From NCBI RefSeq assembly GCF_000770675.1, contig NZ_AVBG01000009.1, positions 104,255-168,254 on the forward strand: a stretch of DNA of 64,000 nt. The letters are read 5' to 3'. The first letter of the stretch is position 1; the number at the start of each line of letters is the position of its first letter. The notes beneath the pieces are model-generated. The model was not told where the DNA came from, did no database searches, and worked only from the letters and a program-made list of their open reading frames with translations. This document shows positions 28,577-37,757 of this stretch, one piece after another. This DNA is from Pontibacillus chungwhensis BH030062. GTDB lineage: Bacteria; Bacillota; Bacilli; Bacillales; BH030062. The position numbers and the translations under genes were made by a program.

Positions 28577-29653
28577 ATGAAAAATGAAAATGGTGGAGCA
28601 TTATTGATCGTATTGCTTACAATAACGCTTTTGTCGATCTTTTCTCTTGGGCTTCTTTATCAAGTGCAAAGTTCCTCTAAGCAATTCACTAAAACTGAAA
28701 AGCAAGTTCAGTCTACCAATGTAGCAGAAATGGGATTGCAACATGTGAGGGAATTAGTTGCAATGAATAGGACATACTTCCCGGTAAGTGTAGCAGCTAC
28801 CAGGAATGAGCTAAGAAATAAAATACTAACCTCTTCAATCATTCAAAATCTTGAACCCTCAAGTAGCAATGCTCAATACTCTGTATCTATAGATTATCAA
28901 TCTATTCAAGGAAATTACTTTGAAATTGATGTAGAGAGCACAGGGGAAGTAAAAGATGAGAGTGAAACATTTGAAGAGACGCTTCGATTCACATTAACTG
29001 GAGGCTGGCAATACTTAGAGGATTTAGATCCTTTCGATACTTTAGATGGTTATAATCAAAATACAGAAGATCAGTTTAAAAAGAATGCCAAAGCTAGTAC
29101 GTGTGTTAGCAGTGATAGAACGAATATTGATACATTAGTGGCTAGTGTTTCGTCTCAATATTTTATCGCGAAAAATAATAAAAATAACGGCCAAGGTAAT
29201 TCTAATGGAAACAGTGGGCAAGGGAAAAGCAAGGGAACAGAATACGAATGTCAATCTAATCAACAGTTTGTTTCAGATAAATTTGTGCAAGTAATGCAAA
29301 ACGTTAAGCTTACTATAAATGGTAACCTTGTCTTACGTAATGGGTTGCAAATGAAAAATGATAGCCTTCTTGTGGTGAATGGGGATTTTCATTCAGGAAA
29401 TGACCTTAGTAGAAAAAACGTATCCGGCAATAAGGGCACGATTATCGTAAATGGTCATGCTTATTTGCCTGAAGAGAATTTAGGCATGAATCACCCTAAG
29501 ATTTGTATAACAGGAAGTACTAATTATCCGATAGAGAAGCAAAGGGGAATTGAAAGTTGCAACCCTGAAATACTGAAGTTAAAGCCTTATGGGGTGTATG
29601 TATCTGGAGAACTTAGTGATGGAATGAACTGGAGAATTGAAACAATGGAGTAA
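28577..29653 (+). CDS. PilX-like pilus assembly protein
   Basis: A 358-residue protein with an N-terminal hydrophobic helix (GGALLIVLLTITLLSIFSLGLLYQVQSS) followed by TNVAEMGLQHVRELVAMNR, resembling the PilX N-terminal pattern. It lacks the Glu+5 of standard pilins. A Gly/Asn-rich low-complexity stretch (GQGNSNGNSGQGKSKG, about 207-222) is followed by a region with beta-strand-like repeats (LTINGNLVLRNGLQMKN, GTIIVNGHAYL) that could form a polymer-like or adhesive fold. In other systems PilX-type proteins sit in the tip complex with minor pilins; here that is inferred from neighbours. Confidence 0.75.
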   Translation: MKNENGGALLIVLLTITLLSIFSLGLLYQVQSSSKQFTKTEKQVQSTNVAEMGLQHVRELVAMNRTYFPVSVAATRNELRNKILTSSIIQNLEPSSSNAQYSVSIDYQSIQGNYFEIDVESTGEVKDESETFEETLRFTLTGGWQYLEDLDPFDTLDGYNQNTEDQFKKNAKASTCVSSDRTNIDTLVASVSSQYFIAKNNKNNGQGNSNGNSGQGKSKGTEYECQSNQQFVSDKFVQVMQNVKLTINGNLVLRNGLQMKNDSLLVVNGDFHSGNDLSRKNVSGNKGTIIVNGHAYLPEENLGMNHPKICITGSTNYPIEKQRGIESCNPEILKLKPYGVYVSGELSDGMNWRIETME

Positions 29654-29773
29654 ATTTTCATTTATACATGAAAGTATAATAAAGGAAGAGCCACTTCACA
29701 CGACAGTATTCATCCTTAAATTGGAATAAAATTAGGCCTTGAATGACCAATGAATTAGGACCTTTTAAATAGT

Positions 29774-29802
29774 TTGACTTTATTATACAATGATTCTATA
29801 AC
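29774..29802 (+). promoter_or_regulatory. Promoter in front of the pilus envelope module
   Basis: TTGACT (29774-29779), 17 bp, then TATAAC (29797-29802). It would drive the three accessory genes and probably pilB-pilT-pilC. The 274-nt AT-rich gap before the next gene holds no other feature I can support. Confidence 0.6.
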
Positions 29803-29927
29803 ATTACATTTTATACAGAAATATAGGTTTTACAACTAGATTTTGTAGAAAATTACGGAATATGTCCCTGCAAGCTGGGGATGTCCTTACTTTAGTACTA
29901 GTTTGGAGATGGAGGGAGAGGTGGGGT

Positions 29928-31175
29928 TTGGCTGGATATATCGGTGCTCTCATTGCAATTGGAATTTTGTTAATAGGACTTTCTTACATACCTATACAAC
30001 TCGATCGTAAAGGAAAGCTCTATTTGGTAGGAGCTTCCGCTTTAATCGCTTTGGCGACCTATGCATCTAAGGTCACGTTCGCCTGGTGGCAGAGCAGTTT
30101 AATTTTAGTGTTATTAGCTTTTCTAACGGCATTATTGCTAAATCGTCGCTTGCAACAGTTCGTTCTTGTTCGTGATACGTCCGTATTAAATGAAGCTGTA
30201 CATAAGGAAGAAAAGGATATTGAACCCGTTTCTATTGAAGAGGAAGAGATGCAAGATGAGGAAGAACATCTGATTGTTTCTCAAAAGGTTGAAGTAGAGT
30301 CCCTTTCTGACGATAGTAAAGAAGAGGAGATCATTCTTCAGGAAGAGTTAACAGATGTTGCTCCAGATCTTGAAGAAGAAGAGACGTCGGACCTGGATAT
30401 CATAATTGAAGAGGAACCTTTGAGTACAGATGAACCTCTTTCTCCTGAGGAAGAACTTTTAGCCTCCCGTTCTGATTGGATTGAGGGATATGGTGAAGAG
30501 ACAGAACACGTTCAAGAAGATGCCTTTGTCGAACGATCTTCTGTCATAGAGGTTATTGAAGAAGATTATACAGAAGAGCTCGACGACGATCGAACATCAG
30601 AGGATTCTACTTCTGAATGGGTTGACGAAGATGATGTACTTGAGTCTATTGGAGAAATGGATGAAGAAGAATTCTCTTTGAGAGAAGAGGTTCTGGAAGA
30701 CTTTGAGTCGTTAGCCGATGAAGACGCTGGTCAAGAAGAAGTTGAAGTCGAAGGACAAGAGGTTAACGAGTCTGCATTTGAAATGGTAGAGCAGATTGAA
30801 GGTGAAGAGGGCTCGCTAGAGGTGGAAGCTCCACTAGAAGGGGAGGCCTCTCGGAGAACAGCTGCTCCATTAAAGAGTGTGTTCCAGACGCAAATGCTTC
30901 ATGCTCTTGTGGAAGAAGTCATGGTCCAGGAAGATATCTTGTCTTCTCACGATTATGAACACTACCTAAAGCAGTTCTTACAGCCTTCATTGCCAGCTCA
31001 AGACTACTATACATTTGCCTCTTTGCTGGTGCAGCATCATATTCGAAATCAAAATTACCAAGAATTAAATGAATGGCTCCCTGAACTAATTAATAAGTTT
31101 TCTGATTATCCCATTATTAAAGAGGAACTTCAATATATAAAAGACTTCGCGGAAGAACATGGAACAGATTCATAG
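29928..31175 (+). CDS. Acidic membrane protein of the pilus locus
   Basis: About 415 residues. Three membrane segments come first ([54 protein letters not shown]). A very long Glu/Asp-rich region follows, over 200 residues with few basic residues. A C-terminal folded part of ~90 residues has helix-like repeats (FQTQMLHALVEEVMVQEDILSSHDYEHYLKQFL, then YQELNEWLPELINKF), possibly TPR-like. I do not recognise the family. The TTG at 29928 is chosen because GAGGTG lies just upstream; an ATG at 29862 in the same frame has no site. It may be an inner-membrane scaffold for the pilus motor, by context only. Confidence 0.75.
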   Translation: MAGYIGALIAIGILLIGLSYIPIQLDRKGKLYLVGASALIALATYASKVTFAWWQSSLILVLLAFLTALLLNRRLQQFVLVRDTSVLNEAVHKEEKDIEPVSIEEEEMQDEEEHLIVSQKVEVESLSDDSKEEEIILQEELTDVAPDLEEEETSDLDIIIEEEPLSTDEPLSPEEELLASRSDWIEGYGEETEHVQEDAFVERSSVIEVIEEDYTEELDDDRTSEDSTSEWVDEDDVLESIGEMDEEEFSLREEVLEDFESLADEDAGQEEVEVEGQEVNESAFEMVEQIEGEEGSLEVEAPLEGEASRRTAAPLKSVFQTQMLHALVEEVMVQEDILSSHDYEHYLKQFLQPSLPAQDYYTFASLLVQHHIRNQNYQELNEWLPELINKFSDYPIIKEELQYIKDFAEEHGTDS

Positions 31176-31203
31176 ACTACTAAGGAAATAGGTGTGATGA
31201 ACA

Positions 31204-32196
31204 ATGAAAAGAAGTCATGAAATTACGGAATTACCCATTATAAGTATTGTTGACGGTAAGGAAGTTGGGAGAGTTAAATCACTTGTCATTAACCCAGATG
31301 AGGGACATGTGGACTTTCTGACGATTGAGCATAAAGAGTGGCAAGTAAGTGTGAAAGCAATACCTTTTAAGAAGGTCATTGGTGTTGGTGAGTATGCAGT
31401 CACAATTGAGAGCAATACAGCGATTCTTGATCTGGATGAAATCCCTATTGCGAATGAATTAATTAATAAGAAAGTAAAAATTATTGGCTCTAAAGTTATG
31501 ACCCGAAAAGGGCAACTTATTGGGGAAGTTACTGAGTATTATGTGAATGATGACACGGGCAAAGTAATTGCTACATCTGTCCAAATGGGGGATCAAGAAG
31601 TGGTACTAGATAGCACTTCTGTCGTTACATATAGCGAGCACATGACGATTGTGAGTGAAAAGGCGTTGACACAGTATGTCACAACCCTTGAAGAGCTGAC
31701 AGGTGAACCAAGTGGTCCTCAAGAGCAGCCGGCAGACTCATCCCAGCAAGAAACAGTAGCGCAGGAACCGGTGGCTGTAGCTGCAGATGAGAAAGTGAAA
31801 CAGACAGTTCCTGCTAAGGAAGATGAATTAGAGGGTACGCTCATAAGTGAAGGGACAACAGGAGAATGGAGTCAAGACGAAAGCCCTTCACCACAGCTTG
31901 AGCTTGTAGAAGAAGTAACTCCTGAGGGAGAGGTGGCTTCTGGATCTCTTATATCTGATGAAGTCGAAGAAGTGTTAGAAGAAGAGGAGAAAGAAAAACC
32001 CGCTTCCAAACTAGAAGGAATTCATAATAAGCAGCTTGAACTTCTGAAAGGAAAAGTAGTTCAAAAAGATATCGTCGACTCTCGTGGGAACATTTTATTT
32101 AACGAGGGTGATCAGCTTACAGAAGATGACGTGAAGCTCGCTCAAGATCAAGGGCCAAGCGTTGTCGTTGATCTGACAATGAGTGTTGAAGGCTAA
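31204..32196 (+). CDS. PRC-barrel domain protein
   Basis: A 330-residue soluble protein. The N-terminal half holds two PRC-barrel units: SHEITELPIISIVDGKEVGRVKSLVIN onward, then NKKVKIIGSKVMTRKGQLIGEVTEYYVNDDTGKV. A Pro/Glu/Gln-rich linker follows (about 165-265). A conserved-looking C-terminal segment (GIHNKQLELLKGKVV, DSRGNILFNEGDQLTEDDV) comes last. PRC barrels are small protein-binding beta-barrels, as in RimM. The protein lies between two envelope proteins of the pilus cluster and probably works with them. Exact role unknown. Confidence 0.8.
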   Translation: MKRSHEITELPIISIVDGKEVGRVKSLVINPDEGHVDFLTIEHKEWQVSVKAIPFKKVIGVGEYAVTIESNTAILDLDEIPIANELINKKVKIIGSKVMTRKGQLIGEVTEYYVNDDTGKVIATSVQMGDQEVVLDSTSVVTYSEHMTIVSEKALTQYVTTLEELTGEPSGPQEQPADSSQQETVAQEPVAVAADEKVKQTVPAKEDELEGTLISEGTTGEWSQDESPSPQLELVEEVTPEGEVASGSLISDEVEEVLEEEEKEKPASKLEGIHNKQLELLKGKVVQKDIVDSRGNILFNEGDQLTEDDVKLAQDQGPSVVVDLTMSVEG

Positions 32197-32222
32197 ACCA
32201 TAAAAGATAGGGAGAATGCGTT

Positions 32223-33644
32223 GTGGATAAACGGTGGGATTTGAAATTTTTCATGTACCTCCTAGCAATGGCCCTGTTTATTTATGGATTCTCTGTTGGT
32301 GGGGCATTTGCTTATGATGTTGTCATGGCAGGGCCTAAAACATATGAAGAAGGAACAAAAGTAGGGGGAGTATCGGTAGACGGACTAACCCGTCCAGAAG
32401 CTGAGAATGCTCTTAAAACCAGAGTGCAAGAATGGCTTAATCTACATCCGGTTGAAATGCTGACAGAAGAACAATCCATTGTTTTGTCAGAAGAATTCTT
32501 AACGGTGGATGTAGCTGACACACTAGACAACTTAGAAGAGGGGACCGTTAATCCGCTCTCCGTTCGGTTTAACCGAGCGGCTCTAGAAGGACAAAAGGAG
32601 GCATTTGGTGAGGAAGTGTACGATCATTTGCTCCTCGATCAGCTTACTGCTGATATTAAGTCACAAGCCGAAGTGTTGTCAGATAAATCGTTGACCTATT
32701 CTGTTTACGATTATGTTAGTAGCGGGACAGAATCGCTATTCAGTGTTATTGCAGAGTATAATCAGAAGATCCCTGATGGGTCTGATGTATTTACGTATAC
32801 AAATGAATTAGATGGTTTGGTTATAGAACCGAAGTCAAATGTATCTTTATTAGAACAAGTCAATGACGTTCCTCTCCAGAATCAAACCGCACTAAATGTG
32901 ATGGCATCTGGTTTATACGGAGCTGTATTGCAAACAAACTTTGATATTATCCAGAGACACATTAGCCAACACCTCCCTGCATATGCGGAAAAGGGAAGGG
33001 AAGCGAGTGTGAATTTATCAGAGGGACACGACTTTGTCTTCTTCAATCCGAATGAGTCTTCTTATAAAATCCAATTCGAGGTGAGTGAAGAGACGCTTAC
33101 CGTTCAAATTGTAGGGTACCCGATTTCAAGGGAATATGAAGTCCTCATTCAAAATGAGCGTGAAATTGAACCACGCACGATTATTCAGTATAGCGCCTTT
33201 GCAACCGGAGCAGAAGTGCAAAGAGAAGGCGAAACAGGGATTGCTTATGACGTGTTCAGAGAAATTTATAATCAGAACAATGAGGCCATCGATACTGAAT
33301 TTATTACTCAGGATTACTATGCTCCTGTCCATACATTAGAGGTACGTGCGGAGCCTGTTGAACCTGTTACCTCAGACAACGAGGGCACGGACCAGAGTGG
33401 AACTGGCTCAGGAGATGACAGCGGTTCAGAAAGTAACGGGGATAATAAGGAGAATCAAGATTCTGGATCAAATGAGAATGATTCAGATGATGACACAAAT
33501 CCTAATCAGTCGGATGATTCCACAACCAAAGAGGGATCAAAGGAAGGTTCATCTGGAGATTCTGACGATAAAAACGAAGGGCAAAATTCTGACGGAACAG
33601 ATGGAATATGGAGTCCTGATGAAGGTCCATCTAAAGGGGAATAA
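32223..33644 (+). CDS. Membrane-anchored protein with VanW-type peptidoglycan-binding region
   Basis: A 473-residue protein starting with GTG. An N-terminal signal-anchor (FFMYLLAMALFIYGFSVGGAFAYDVVMA) is followed by KVGGVSVDGLTRPEAENALKTRVQEWL, the start of the putative peptidoglycan-binding domain found before VanW-type modules. The VanW core itself is not obvious. The C-terminal ~80 residues are a disordered Ser/Asp/Asn/Gly/Glu tail. In a Gram-positive cell this could help the pilus cross or sit in the wall. The function is inferred from context; the family name rests on the N-terminal motif only. Confidence 0.75.
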   Translation: MDKRWDLKFFMYLLAMALFIYGFSVGGAFAYDVVMAGPKTYEEGTKVGGVSVDGLTRPEAENALKTRVQEWLNLHPVEMLTEEQSIVLSEEFLTVDVADTLDNLEEGTVNPLSVRFNRAALEGQKEAFGEEVYDHLLLDQLTADIKSQAEVLSDKSLTYSVYDYVSSGTESLFSVIAEYNQKIPDGSDVFTYTNELDGLVIEPKSNVSLLEQVNDVPLQNQTALNVMASGLYGAVLQTNFDIIQRHISQHLPAYAEKGREASVNLSEGHDFVFFNPNESSYKIQFEVSEETLTVQIVGYPISREYEVLIQNEREIEPRTIIQYSAFATGAEVQREGETGIAYDVFREIYNQNNEAIDTEFITQDYYAPVHTLEVRAEPVEPVTSDNEGTDQSGTGSGDDSGSESNGDNKENQDSGSNENDSDDDTNPNQSDDSTTKEGSKEGSSGDSDDKNEGQNSDGTDGIWSPDEGPSKGE

Positions 33645-33712
33645 CGTTAAGGAATGCGGACTCGACATAAGGGTTCGCATTTTCCTTACGAAGAGAGTGA
33701 GGAAAACGTAAC

Positions 33713-35335
33713 ATGGCAGAGCGTAAGCGTCTGGGTGACTTGTTAAAAGAAGCGGGCATGATTAATGAAGGTCAAATTAAAGAAGCGTTAGAGACAAAGG
33801 AAAGTGGTCAAAAGTTAGGAGATGTGCTGTTAGATAAAGGATACATAACCGAGCAGCAATTAATTGAAGTTTTGGAATTTCAGCTAGGCATTCCTCACAT
33901 CTCCTTGTACCAATATCCAATCGACACGAATCTGCTGTCGCTAATATCAAAAGATTTCGCCAGACGAAATATTTTAATTCCGATTAGTAAAGAAGAGAAT
34001 GAAATTGTTGTCGCTATGAATGATCCGATGGACTACTATGCAATTGATGACCTACAAATCTCAACAGGTTTTCGGATCTCACCTGTGATCGCAACGAAAG
34101 ACGAGATCTATCAGGCGATTAACAAGTACTATAACTTACACAGCGGCGAAGATTTAGAACCGTCAGATGACCCTGATGATGCACCTGCCATACGGTTGTT
34201 GAACCAAATGCTACAAGCAGGTGTTCAAATGAAGGCTAGTGATATTCATATTGATCCTCAGGAAACGAAAGTGCTGATCAGGTACCGGGTAGATGGCGTC
34301 TTACGAACGGAACAGGGACTTTCAAAGTCTATGCAAAACTCATTGACCGCTCGCGTGAAAATTATGGCTAACTTAAATATTACAGAAGTTCGTTTACCTC
34401 AAGATGGACGAATTAAGACGTTCATTGATCATACTCCTGTTGATTTGCGGATTTCGACCTTGCCTACCGTATATGGAGAGAAAATTGTTATACGAATCTT
34501 GAACCTTGGTAGCGCCATGGGAAAATTAAGTGATTTAGACTTTAACAAAATTAACTATAAACGTTACCTCGAATTAGTCAATCAGCCCTCAGGTCTTGTT
34601 TTAATTACAGGTCCTACTGGTTCAGGAAAGTCGTCTACGTTATACGCTTCTTTAAACCATTTAAACACAGACGATGTCAATATTATTACGGTGGAAGACC
34701 CGGTTGAGTATCAATTGGATAAGATCAATCAAGTTCAGGTGAATGCAAATATCGGGCTCACCTTTTCAGCTGGTCTCCGTTCAATCCTGAGACAGGATCC
34801 GAACATTATTATGGTCGGAGAAATTAGAGACTCAGAAACAGCAGAAATTGCCATTCGAGCATCTTTAACCGGGCACCTCGTATTTAGTACGCTTCACACA
34901 AATAGTGCCATTGCTACGATCCCTCGTTTGATCGATATGGATGTTGAGCCTTACTTGGTTATGTCATCTGTTTCTGGTATTGTCGCTCAGCGACTCGTCC
35001 GGAAAATATGTCGTGACTGTAAGACAGCTTATACACCGACTGAACTAGAAAAGGAATTGTTTCATAAGCGAGGCCTTAAGGTCGACACGATTTATAAAGG
35101 AGAAGGGTGTAATAGTTGTCAGCATACTGGCTACCGAGGTCGCATGGCCATTCAGGAAGTACTGACCATTGATGAAACCATTCGGAAGATGATGATGAAC
35201 AATAGGTCTATGTCTCAAATTAAGGAGTACGCCTGGAAGAAGGGGATGATTTTCTTAGTGGATGATGGCTTGCTTAAAGTCAAACAAGGCCATACGACGA
35301 CAGAAGAAGTGCTGCGTGTAGCTAAAAGTGAGTAA
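33713..35335 (+). CDS. pilB: PilB, pilus extension ATPase
   Basis: A 540-residue GspE/PilB ATPase that powers pilin addition. The N terminus (6-45) has two MshEN half-motifs, RLGDLLKEAGMI and KLGDVLLDKGYI, the module shown in MshE to bind c-di-GMP. The motor follows: DAPAIRLLNQMLQAG, Walker A GPTGSGKSS at 300-308, the Asp box IITVEDPVEYQ, Walker B IIMVGEIRDSETAEIAIRASLTGHLVFSTLHTN and a Cys4 zinc segment (CRDC ... CNSC). It leads pilB-pilT-pilC, which are packed within a few bases of each other. Confidence 0.96.
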   Translation: MAERKRLGDLLKEAGMINEGQIKEALETKESGQKLGDVLLDKGYITEQQLIEVLEFQLGIPHISLYQYPIDTNLLSLISKDFARRNILIPISKEENEIVVAMNDPMDYYAIDDLQISTGFRISPVIATKDEIYQAINKYYNLHSGEDLEPSDDPDDAPAIRLLNQMLQAGVQMKASDIHIDPQETKVLIRYRVDGVLRTEQGLSKSMQNSLTARVKIMANLNITEVRLPQDGRIKTFIDHTPVDLRISTLPTVYGEKIVIRILNLGSAMGKLSDLDFNKINYKRYLELVNQPSGLVLITGPTGSGKSSTLYASLNHLNTDDVNIITVEDPVEYQLDKINQVQVNANIGLTFSAGLRSILRQDPNIIMVGEIRDSETAEIAIRASLTGHLVFSTLHTNSAIATIPRLIDMDVEPYLVMSSVSGIVAQRLVRKICRDCKTAYTPTELEKELFHKRGLKVDTIYKGEGCNSCQHTGYRGRMAIQEVLTIDETIRKMMMNNRSMSQIKEYAWKKGMIFLVDDGLLKVKQGHTTTEEVLRVAKSE

Positions 35336-35347
35336 GGAGGTGTGTTC

Positions 35348-36388
35348 ATGAAAGAGCGATTTGAGAAACTGTTAAAAGCGGCATTTGAGTTAAAAGCATC
35401 GGATATTCATATAACGGTCGGTGTGCCTCCGATCTTTCGGCTGCACGGAGATTTAAAGCAGTATGGGAAAGAAACGATGCGACCAGATGATACATTGGGT
35501 ATGGCGAAGGCGATTCTATCAGAAACGCTATGGGAAAAGTTTAAAGAAAAAGGTGAGGTCGATTTCTCCTATGGTATCCCTGGTGTGTCTCGTTTTCGAA
35601 TTAATGCGTACCACCAACGAAATTGTGTATCACTAGCTGTCAGAATCGTGCCGACAGAGATCCCTACACTTGATGCCTTACATATGCCTAATGTGTTAAG
35701 AGAAATTGCTGAGAAACCTCAAGGGCTTGTGCTCGTTACTGGACCTACAGGAAGTGGAAAGTCAACGACGCTTGCATCCATGATTGATTACATGAATAAC
35801 TCGATGCGCCGACATATTATTACACTTGAAGATCCAATAGAGTATTTACATTCTCATCGGTATTCTATTATCGATCAGCGTGAAGTAGGGTTCGATACGA
35901 ATAACTTTGCCAATGGCTTACGTGCTTGTTTGCGGCAGGATCCTGATGTCATTCTAGTCGGAGAAATGAGAGATTTAGAGACCATTTCTACAGCTATTAC
36001 AGCTGCTGAAACAGGACACCTTGTATTAGGAACGCTCCATACTACAGGGGCAGCAAGCACGATTGATCGAATTATTGATGTGTTTCCTCCTAATCAGCAA
36101 ACGCAAGTACGTATTCAGTTAGCCAGTGTCCTTCAATCCATTGTGTCACAGCGCCTCTTTCAAAAAAAGGACAAGAAAGGGAGGCGGGCTGCTACGGAAG
36201 TTCTAATGAATACGTCTGCTGTTAAGAACCTTATCCGGAATGAGAAGATTCACCAGATACCAAACATCATTCAGACGTCCAAAGCCCAAGGCATGCACAC
36301 TCTTGATTTTTCTGTCCGTGCCCTAGTGGAGGAAGGGGTTATCACAACAGAAGCAGCCGCCCCGTTTTTAGAAGAGAGGGGACAATAG
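35348..36388 (+). CDS. pilT: PilT, pilus retraction ATPase
   Basis: A 346-residue retraction motor. It has GPTGSGKSTT (Walker A), IITLEDPIEYLH (Asp box), VILVGEMRDLETISTAITAAETGHLVLGTLHTT (Walker B and His box) and the C-terminal AVKNLIRNEKIHQ, equivalent to the AIRNLIRE motif that retraction needs. Its presence implies retractable pili and possible twitching, unlike competence pseudopili that lack PilT. ATG 35348 is 7 nt after AAGGAGG; the frame from GTG 35342 overlaps that site. The pilC start follows 3 nt after its stop. Confidence 0.96.
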   Translation: MKERFEKLLKAAFELKASDIHITVGVPPIFRLHGDLKQYGKETMRPDDTLGMAKAILSETLWEKFKEKGEVDFSYGIPGVSRFRINAYHQRNCVSLAVRIVPTEIPTLDALHMPNVLREIAEKPQGLVLVTGPTGSGKSTTLASMIDYMNNSMRRHIITLEDPIEYLHSHRYSIIDQREVGFDTNNFANGLRACLRQDPDVILVGEMRDLETISTAITAAETGHLVLGTLHTTGAASTIDRIIDVFPPNQQTQVRIQLASVLQSIVSQRLFQKKDKKGRRAATEVLMNTSAVKNLIRNEKIHQIPNIIQTSKAQGMHTLDFSVRALVEEGVITTEAAAPFLEERGQ

Positions 36389-36391
36389 AGA

Positions 36392-37597
36392 ATGGCTTAC
36401 TTCAAGTACAAAGCCCGCACATCTAAGGGGAAGATGAAGGAAGGACGTATTAAAGCAGACTCTAAGCGAGAAGCTGTTGGAAAATTAAAAGAAGACGGGA
36501 TGACCGTTGCAACCATTAATGAGCTAAACAGTATTTTATATAAAGATATTCAATTAGGCAGTCCGGTGAAAAATAAAGAATTTGTCATTTATCTTCGCCA
36601 GTTTGCGACGTTGCTTGAATCAGGTATATCGCTCATCCAATCTACTTATATATTAAAAGAACAAACGTCGAGTAAAGCACTTCAGCGAGCCCTCACCCAA
36701 ATGGCGGAAGATCTTGAAGGAGGACTTTCTTTCTCTGACGCAGCAGAGAAGCATCACAAGATCTTCCCCGATCTGTTTGTCAATATGGTTCGGGCCGGTG
36801 AAGCTGGAGGGAACCTTGATGAAATCCTGGACCGGCTTGCTGGTTATTATGAAAAGCAGTACGACACACGACAAAAGGTCATTTCAGCTCTCGCATACCC
36901 GGTTGTTGTATTGGTTATTGCTATTGGGATCGTGATCTTTTTATTAAGCTTCGTAGTGCCCAGGTTTGCGGATATGTTCCTATCCTTTGGAGGTGACATA
37001 CCTCCAATCACACAATTTGTAATGAGTTTAGGGGAACTATCTCAGAGCATGTGGTGGTTGTTTATTGTGGTCCCAATCCTTCTTTATGGCGGAATTCAGT
37101 ATATGAAACAGTACCCACGATTCTCCTATGGACTAGATCTTGTGAAATTAAGGATTCCTATCTTCGGACCTCTTATACAAAAGGCAGTACTAGCTCGTAT
37201 GACAAGGACGATGAGCTCATTATTTAATAGCTCTGTCCCCATTTTACAGGCGGTGTATATTACAGAGAGCATTGTCGGCAATAAAGTTGTCGAATCGGTC
37301 CTGAAAACGACAAGAAGATCCCTTGAAAAGGGAGAGTCCATGGCGGCTCCGATGCAAAACCACTGGATCTTTCCTCCGCTCGTGACGCAGATGGTCTCTG
37401 TTGGGGAGAGCTCTGGTTCATTAGACCATATGCTAGGGAAAGTGGCTGATTTCTATGAATCTGAGCTAGATTACGCAACAGATCGGATTAAAAGTTTAAT
37501 AGAACCTGTTATGATCGCTTTCCTTGCCCTGATCGTCGGCGGGATTGTAGCATCCATTGCCATTCCTATGTTCTCTATCTTTGAGCAAATTGGGTAA
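36392..37597 (+). CDS. pilC: PilC, inner-membrane platform protein
   Basis: A 401-residue protein of the GspF/PilC family with two repeated cytoplasmic domains (LRQFATLLESGISLIQSTYILKEQ at about 70 and MTRTMSSLFNSSVPILQAVYI at about 270) and three membrane segments (VISALAYPVVVLVIAIGIVIFLLSF, WWLFIVVPILLYGGI, IEPVMIAFLALIVGGIVASIAIPMF). It couples PilB and PilT to the pilus base. It starts right after pilT and ends before the riboswitch region. No terminator is visible directly after it. Confidence 0.95.
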   Translation: MAYFKYKARTSKGKMKEGRIKADSKREAVGKLKEDGMTVATINELNSILYKDIQLGSPVKNKEFVIYLRQFATLLESGISLIQSTYILKEQTSSKALQRALTQMAEDLEGGLSFSDAAEKHHKIFPDLFVNMVRAGEAGGNLDEILDRLAGYYEKQYDTRQKVISALAYPVVVLVIAIGIVIFLLSFVVPRFADMFLSFGGDIPPITQFVMSLGELSQSMWWLFIVVPILLYGGIQYMKQYPRFSYGLDLVKLRIPIFGPLIQKAVLARMTRTMSSLFNSSVPILQAVYITESIVGNKVVESVLKTTRRSLEKGESMAAPMQNHWIFPPLVTQMVSVGESSGSLDHMLGKVADFYESELDYATDRIKSLIEPVMIAFLALIVGGIVASIAIPMFSIFEQIG

Positions 37598-37645
37598 ATG
37601 TGCTAAATTCATAAGATAATAGTGGTAATAATGAGACGTATTTAC

Positions 37646-37651
37646 TATAAT
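37646..37651 (+). promoter_or_regulatory. -10 element for the pilA riboswitch transcript
   Basis: A perfect TATAAT with no strong -35 (TGGTAA at 37623-37628, 17 bp away, matches poorly). The predicted start near 37658 is ~10 nt before the riboswitch aptamer. Confidence 0.5.
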
Positions 37652-37666
37652 GGATGTAGATGATTA

Positions 37667-37757
37667 CACGTACGAAGATACCATCGGAAGCGACGAAAGG
37701 CTGGCTGTATCTGGGCACTTAGCCACCCTGGAGCGAGTAGTGCAACCGACCGTACAT
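37667..37757 (+). ncRNA. Class II cyclic-di-GMP riboswitch aptamer
   Basis: The 91-nt segment matches the known class II c-di-GMP aptamer. P1 is GTACG/CGTAC (37670-37674 with 37751-37755). P2 is GATAC/GTATC, around ATCGGAAGCGACGAAAGGC. Then come the hallmark TGGGCACTT, a hairpin AGCCACCCTGGAGCG, and AGTAGTGCAACCGACC, which forms the pseudoknot and binding site. The Clostridium acetobutylicum class II aptamer has the same TTGGGCACTT and AGTAGTGCAACCGACCG strings. It lies between pilC and pilA, the same context in which a c-di-GMP-II switch precedes pilA1 in Clostridioides difficile. Confidence 0.95.

Noticed and set aside
33136..33711. Overlapping frames in the tail of the peptidoglycan-binding-type protein
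   Set aside because: They are shifted readings of the low-complexity Ser/Asp/Asn tail and lack start signals.
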